Shown: positions 13,309 to 16,955 of the stretch, piece by piece
Position numbering within the stretch: the stretch's first letter is position 1
Layout: each line of letters starts with the position of its first letter
Source of the DNA: an uncultured Desulfobacterales bacterium
Lineage (GTDB): Bacteria; Desulfobacterota; Desulfobacteria; Desulfobacterales; JAFDCJ01
Reading direction: 5' to 3'
Assembly: GCA_945787595.1 (NCBI GenBank)
Contig: CALZJV010000192.1
Span: 1 to 16,955 of the forward strand
DNA: 16,955 nt
Notes under the pieces: generated by a model
The model's database searches: none
Seen by the model: only the letters and a program-made list of their open reading frames with translations
What the model was told of the DNA's origin: nothing
Made by a program: the position numbers and the translations under genes

Positions 13309-13751
13309 GATATTTTCCCTATGCGTTCAAGGGTTCTAAGGTTCAGGGGTTCAAGCCCGCCCTGGTGCGACGTGATGTGGCTATGAAATTGCTTTCACAT
13401 TCTATGGGCTTGGCTTTCCATCACCACATCTTGACATGCCAGGTCTGGGCCAGGGGTTGCATTCTCGTCTCCGGACTGTATTTGGGATGCGTATTTACGA
13501 GAAAAGCGTCAGCTTCGTCAGGCCTAATCCAAAATTTGGGGCCAAATTGGCAATTATTTGGAAAAATGAGCATTTTTAACGAGGACTGCGGGTCTTTAAT
13601 GCCTTCTTTGTCCTTAACCCTGAACGTTGAACCCCTGGCCCAGACCGGGATTAAATATGAGTGCCTTTTATCTAAAGGTCGCATCGGTTTAAGGTCACCC
13701 AAGTGTACCAAAGCCGTCGCGCCAGGGCAAGCCTGAACCTGTGAACGGTTA
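13309..13751. repeat. Gene-free 440-base gap with a 17-bp perfect inverted repeat
   Basis: GGTCTGGGCCAGGGGTT at 13442-13458 and its exact reverse complement at 13630-13646 enclose about 170 bases with no credible gene. The right arm extends into CCTGAACGTTGAACC, and together they match 4918-4949 over about 30 bases with one mismatch and one gap. GAACC words spaced 8-9 bases apart occur at 13328-13354 and 13733-13747. Open frames on both strands here (for example 13365-13736 and 13421-13711) have no ribosome site or recognisable content. The GlmS-like operon promoter probably lies in this gap, but no good match was found. Confidence 0.65.
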
Positions 13752-15197
13752 CTATTTTCCTTTTACTAGTTCCTTTTCACCCTTTTGCCGAATTGTCTTC
13801 AAGGCGGCCAATGTGTTGCCCGGCAGCGCAGGCGCTTCATGATTTTTGACGATATCTTCAAGTTGTTCCTGAATGCGGGTGGCCAGATCTTTGGCGCCTT
13901 GGCTTTGCCAATCATCACTGGCGGATCGTGTCATCAAACCCGGCATCCAGAGCTCGCTTTTGAAATGATCATAAGTATGATCTTGATCGAGAAAATGGCC
14001 GCCGGGACCAACCTTTTCGATCAGCTCGCGGGCCAGGGTTTCATGGTTGACTTCGATGCCTCTAATAAAGCGTTTGGCCATCCCGATGTTTTCGTTACCC
14101 AGAATTAATTGGGCGGTGGAACAGACCATACCGTTATCCATATACCCCACATCGTGGATAAGGTTGAGTCCGCCCAAACCCTGTGCCAGGATGGAGAAAG
14201 CGGATTCCGACCCGGCCTGGGCATCCAGCACTTTAGCGTCGGTCGATCCGGCCAGCCCCCAGGAGGGCAGCCCGAAGGATTGTGCCACCTCGGCCTGGGC
14301 TGCGAGGGCAAGGCTCATCTCCGGTGCGGCGATGGACAGGAGGCCGGCGGTCATATCAAAAACGGCAAAATTGCAACCCAGACTGCAGGGGCAGCCGGGC
14401 TTACGTAGCTGAGCCAGGACCAGGCACATCAATGCTTCGGCCGTACCCTGGGCAATAGCTCCGGCCAGGGTTACCGGGGCCGTAGCACCGAATTGCATCG
14501 TGGGCCCCTGAATTTGAGGCATAGCAAGATCCGCACAGACAAAGAGGCGGTCGATCACATCCGCCGGAAAGACCAGCGGGGAAATCGGCTCGGGATAAAA
14601 AATAACAAAAGGCCGCTGCTGAAGATTATCGCTTCCGCCGGCGACTTCGGTAGCCATTTCATATACAAGCGCAACCCCGCGAGGCGTGTATCCTATAAAA
14701 ACGATTGGTTTGATGGTATTGGTCACAACGGCCTCGAACTCGTACAAGTCGGCAACCGTGGGCGGGACATCCTGGACGGATCCCATGGGCATGACCCAGT
14801 CGATGTTCGGCAGGGCGTCAGCCACCTTGGCTCCGATCGCAATATCGGCAACGCGGGTGGGATGAATTTCACCGCTGAACGCATCCTTGGTGGACGTGCC
14901 GTAGTAGCTCTTGCGGCCCTCTATTTCCATGGCCCGGTTTCCCCCACGATCATAGATTGTCCAGCCTTTGGGTGCGGAACTGAGACACCCGCTAACGATG
15001 TGTTCAGGTACTTTAACAATCTCATCAACGACCAAAGCTCCCGCCTGCTTCAGCATTTTACGGGCGCCTTCGTGATAAATCCTGAAACCCACCTTGGACA
15101 TTACTTCAAAAGCGGTGCGCCTGATTTCCACAATTTGGTCGTCGGTGAGTATCCGGAACGAAACCGATCTTTTCTCAATTGAACCTGTTTGAATCAT
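13752..15197 (-). CDS. Second MttB-family (COG5598) methyltransferase, non-pyrrolysine
   Basis: This 481-residue protein belongs to the same superfamily as the gene at 7071 but is only distantly similar. Shared landmarks are the N-terminal helix pair (DQIVEIRRTAFEVMSKVGF), YYGTSTKDAFSGE followed by ADALPNIDWVMPMG, the central glycine/alanine-rich barrel, GSTDAKVLDAQAGSESA, and the C-terminal RGIEVNHETLA plus VGPGGHFLDQDHTYDHFK. The frame is open without internal TAG. It should transfer a methyl group from an N- or S-methylated substrate to a corrinoid protein, which is not encoded here. The ATG has a very strong GAGGAGGGACT upstream. Translation ends at TAG followed immediately by in-frame TAA. 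The gene lies upstream of the GlmS-like pair on the same strand, separated by 443 bases of repeats, so it is probably a separate transcript. Confidence 0.85.
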   Translation of the reverse strand: MIQTGSIEKRSVSFRILTDDQIVEIRRTAFEVMSKVGFRIYHEGARKMLKQAGALVVDEIVKVPEHIVSGCLSSAPKGWTIYDRGGNRAMEIEGRKSYYGTSTKDAFSGEIHPTRVADIAIGAKVADALPNIDWVMPMGSVQDVPPTVADLYEFEAVVTNTIKPIVFIGYTPRGVALVYEMATEVAGGSDNLQQRPFVIFYPEPISPLVFPADVIDRLFVCADLAMPQIQGPTMQFGATAPVTLAGAIAQGTAEALMCLVLAQLRKPGCPCSLGCNFAVFDMTAGLLSIAAPEMSLALAAQAEVAQSFGLPSWGLAGSTDAKVLDAQAGSESAFSILAQGLGGLNLIHDVGYMDNGMVCSTAQLILGNENIGMAKRFIRGIEVNHETLARELIEKVGPGGHFLDQDHTYDHFKSELWMPGLMTRSASDDWQSQGAKDLATRIQEQLEDIVKNHEAPALPGNTLAALKTIRQKGEKELVKGK

Positions 15198-15579
15198 AGT
15201 CCCTCCTCATGGATTTAGCACCTTCGTATAGACAATTGGCTGGCGATATTCGATATTTAAATTTCTCAGCAGCTTATTTTGGTCTGTGTAAAGCGGAAAA
15301 TTTTAAATATCACCTTTTTTGTTTCTCTCATAGTCGTAGGCTCTATCCGCTCTCCGGGCTATAGGCTTCTACGATCCTACGCCTCGGAGAGAAGCGGAGT
15401 CAGAGGTCGGGCATTCCGAGTCTGGGTGTTATTTAGCGCATAAACACAGAGGAGGTAAAGAATTATTTTTGCTTTACTTTGACCCTATTTACCAATGATG
15501 TCTTGACAGTAATGCTTCGGATTAATATTTTAAGTAATTAATATAAAAATTTTATATGAATTCATTGAGGGAGGACAAA
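15198..15579. other. Intergenic control region between MttB2 and the stress protein
   Basis: No gene is seen. It holds a hairpin-forming element (15335-15398): TCCGCTCTCCG at 15346-15356 pairs with CGGAGAGAAGCGGA at 15385-15398 (three-base bulge), and CGTAGG (15335-15340) with CCTACG (15376-15381) is an alternative pairing. Further right are the promoter of the universal stress protein gene and an AT palindrome (15541-15557). The promoter of MttB2 must also lie here, but no clear match was found. Confidence 0.5.
15503..15531 (+). promoter_or_regulatory. Promoter of the universal stress protein gene
   Basis: A perfect TTGACA (15503-15508), a 17-base spacer and TATTTT (15526-15531) give a sigma-70-like promoter about 50 bases upstream of the ATG at 15580. 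A perfect palindrome ATATAAAA-A-TTTTATAT (15541-15557) lies just downstream, where a regulator could bind. Confidence 0.6.
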
Positions 15580-15972
15580 ATGAAGATACTGGTGGGTTAT
15601 GATGGCTCTAAAGTGGCAGATGATGTTATAAAGCTGGCGCATGATCATGCAAAGGCATTTAAAGCCGACGTTTATATTGTGACGTCATTGGAGCAAGATC
15701 CGTCCTTGAAAAAAGAGGATATCGATAGAGCTGAAAGCAAGTTGGAAAAACTAAAAACACCCTTCAGAACAGATGATATTCGCTGTGAAATCCAGACATC
15801 CGTCAGTTACCAGTCTCCTGGAGAGGATCTGGTCAATTATGCAAAAAGCAACAATATTGATGAAATCATTATCGGAATCAGAAGAAGGTCAAAAGTCGGC
15901 AAATTGGTGTTTGGTTCCACCGCCCAATATGTCATCCTGGAGGCGCCCTGCCCGGTCCTTACGGTGAAATGA
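15580..15972 (+). CDS. Universal stress protein (UspA family)
   Basis: This 130-residue protein is a typical single Usp domain of the nucleotide-binding HUP fold, cytoplasmic. It starts with the first strand MKILVGYDGSK, has VYIVTS as the second strand and a long charged helix region, then DEIIIGIRRRSKVGKLVFGSTAQYVI and the closing strand PVLTVK. In ATP-binding Usps the loop reads G-x2-G-x9-G-S/T. Here the second glycine is arginine (GIRR), while the final GST is kept, so ATP binding is plausible but not certain. The start is the ATG at 15580, with GGGAGGACAAA upstream; an in-frame ATG at 15556 has no ribosome site. Its stop overlaps (ATGA) the start of the broken cupin gene, suggesting the two were once an operon. 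Confidence 0.9.
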   Translation: MKILVGYDGSKVADDVIKLAHDHAKAFKADVYIVTSLEQDPSLKKEDIDRAESKLEKLKTPFRTDDIRCEIQTSVSYQSPGEDLVNYAKSNNIDEIIIGIRRRSKVGKLVFGSTAQYVILEAPCPVLTVK

Positions 15973-16468
15973 GGGCGGAAAATAACCTCATTGCCCTGCT
16001 CGTTGCAATTTGCGATTTTCTTGGAGGCATCAAAGACGTTCATATAGAAAGCTTTCTGACAGACTGGCCTTCAGCAATTTGCATAACACGCCCTGTTTTA
16101 CCGCACGGTCTTCCCGTTCTCTCCAGGTTGCCTGCGGCTGTTAAGGCCGCCGGCAAGAACACCGAGGGTATTGTCAAACTGCTTGCCGCCCAGGCGAATC
16201 GTATCGCATGGGGTCAAACCTATTCAGCGCAGGATTTGGGCGTTGGATTCCTTGAGAAGTATGGATGGACGGAGCTGATCGGCCTGCGTGGGCCCATCGC
16301 CAGTAACCGTGTGGCATGCGGATTTTTATTTTTGGGAATCGCGCTGCCGGCCTGCCGATATATCATCCCCCCTGGTTGCCTCATGCGATGCGAACAGAGA
16401 CCGTGCCGCTGCTTGCGCTCTATCTCTGGCGCGGGGGTAACCTGGCCCAGAAATCACTTATTGAATAA
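15969..16468 (+). pseudogene. DMSP-lyase-family cupin gene, core deleted
   Basis: The first 120 or so codons (15969 to about 16336) resemble the N-terminal half of DMSP-lyase-family cupins (DddQ/DddL type). These convert dimethylsulfoniopropionate to acrylate and dimethyl sulfide. Landmarks are WGQTYSAQDLG, EKYGWTELIGLRGP and VACGFLFLG. The homology then jumps to another frame, where PIYHPPWLPHAMRT and VPLLALYLWRGGNLAQKS lead to a stop at 16466-16468. About 35-45 residues between LFLG and PIYHPP are absent, including the HxH...E metal-binding cupin motif, and the two halves are out of frame. Reading straight on in the first frame to 16541 gives nonsense (cysteine/arginine-rich). The call rests on remembered family motifs, so the exact subfamily is uncertain. 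The start overlaps the stress-protein stop. Confidence 0.65.
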
Positions 16469-16519
16469 GCCCCCCTGCAGGGTAAACTACGGGGCAAAAA
16501 ACCGGCTAAACGTTCGAGG

Positions 16520-16955
16520 TCACTTTGACTGCTGCGCGTGAAGCCGTTCGGATTCATCCGGCACATGGATTACGGGCTCCACCTTTTTCAACTCTTCAAG
16601 TGGTATATGACATTTTATAACGTGCCGATCTACTACAACCTGATCCGGCGGCGGCTCATTATCACAAATATCGCCGATTCTGCGATGGCAGCGGGTACAA
16701 AACGGGCAGCCTTTGGGAGGATTCATGGCGCTGGGCAGGTTACCTTCCAGTACAATTTCACGCTTGGTCACTTCAGGATCGGCAATCGGCACTGCTGATA
16801 AGAGCGCCTCCGTATAGGGTTGATAGGGCGGTGCGAAGATCTGCTCCGTGGTGCCTCTTTCAAGAATATGCCCGAGATACATGACGACAATGCGATCCGA
16901 CAGGTAGCGCACGACACTCAGATCATGACTGATGAACAGCAGCGTGGTTCTATGT
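16520..16955 (-). CDS. Oligopeptide/dipeptide ABC transporter ATP-binding protein, C-terminal part
   Basis: About 144 codons are visible; the gene continues beyond the right edge of the window, so its start is not seen. The visible part begins within the nucleotide-binding domain with the H-loop (LLFISHDLSVVRYLSDRIVV), then MYLGHILERGTTEQIF and HPYT-type PPYQPYTEALL. It ends in the oligopeptide/dipeptide transporter C-terminal extension, with GCPFCTRCHRRIGDIC. These features are typical of DppD/DppF or OppD/OppF, which energise uptake of peptides and, in many bacteria, other small solutes across the inner membrane. Walker A, Walker B and the signature motif lie outside the window. It is convergent with the stress-protein/cupin pair. 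D- versus F-type cannot be decided from this part. Confidence 0.85.
   Translation of the reverse strand, partial: HRTTLLFISHDLSVVRYLSDRIVVMYLGHILERGTTEQIFAPPYQPYTEALLSAVPIADPEVTKREIVLEGNLPSAMNPPKGCPFCTRCHRRIGDICDNEPPPDQVVVDRHVIKCHIPLEELKKVEPVIHVPDESERLHAQQSK

Noticed and set aside
13421..13711. Overlapping open frames on both strands in the repeat gap
   Set aside because: They read through the inverted repeat arms, have no ribosome site and no plausible protein composition.

Overview
The window looks like accessory chromosomal DNA of an anaerobic, probably sulfate-reducer-like deltaproteobacterium (Desulfobacterota/Desulfobacterales type). This is inferred from the style of the integron integrase, the two non-pyrrolysine MttB-family methyltransferases and the GAACC-rich intergenic repeats. 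No rRNA or marker gene fixes the taxon.

Region 1 (about 1-4900) is a decayed chromosomal integron. A broken integrase gene (intI, + strand, 4063-4869) lies next to an attI-type junction (about 3800). Between them is a good outward promoter (3858-3886, minus strand), placed where a cassette promoter (Pc) should be. Six small AT-rich gene cassettes follow, all on the minus strand: a TerB-like membrane-anchored protein, an uncharacterised protein, a double-HTH protein, a secreted protein, an uncharacterised protein and a small membrane protein. Most are separated by recognisable attC sites (R'' and R' core sites with imperfectly paired inner arms). One attC (about 1974-2040) has lost its R' end next to three consecutive palindromes. 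At the far end, just past a weak terminal attC, lies the 3' end (domains V and VI) of a group II intron whose domain V is degenerate.

Region 2 (about 4900-8780) is metabolic. A two-gene minus-strand operon encodes a TIM-barrel sugar-phosphate isomerase/epimerase and a crotonase-fold protein lacking both classical catalytic glutamates. It is divergent from a plus-strand MttB-family (COG5598) methyltransferase.

Region 3 (about 8780-13310) holds the most unusual pair. One is a 1083-residue GlmS-like protein whose N-terminal glutaminase domain is split by about 300 extra residues. The other is an overlapping downstream gene for a stand-alone SIS-type partner. By eye, the large protein keeps the equivalents of GlmS Lys485, Glu488 and Lys603 but lacks His504. 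The partner keeps the His504 'HGPL' motif but lacks Glu488 and the Lys603 tail. In GlmS, His504 is donated across the dimer interface, so the pair may be an obligate heterodimer with one composite active site.

Region 4 (about 13310-16955) has a repeat-filled gap with a perfect 17-bp inverted repeat, a second MttB-family gene, a universal stress protein with its own promoter, a remnant of a DMSP-lyase-family cupin gene that lost its metal-binding core, and the C-terminal part of an oligopeptide/dipeptide ABC transporter ATPase running off the window. Two methyltransferases, the DMSP-lyase relic and a transporter suggest a locus for methylated osmolytes such as betaines or DMSP. That is inference: no corrinoid protein is present in the window.
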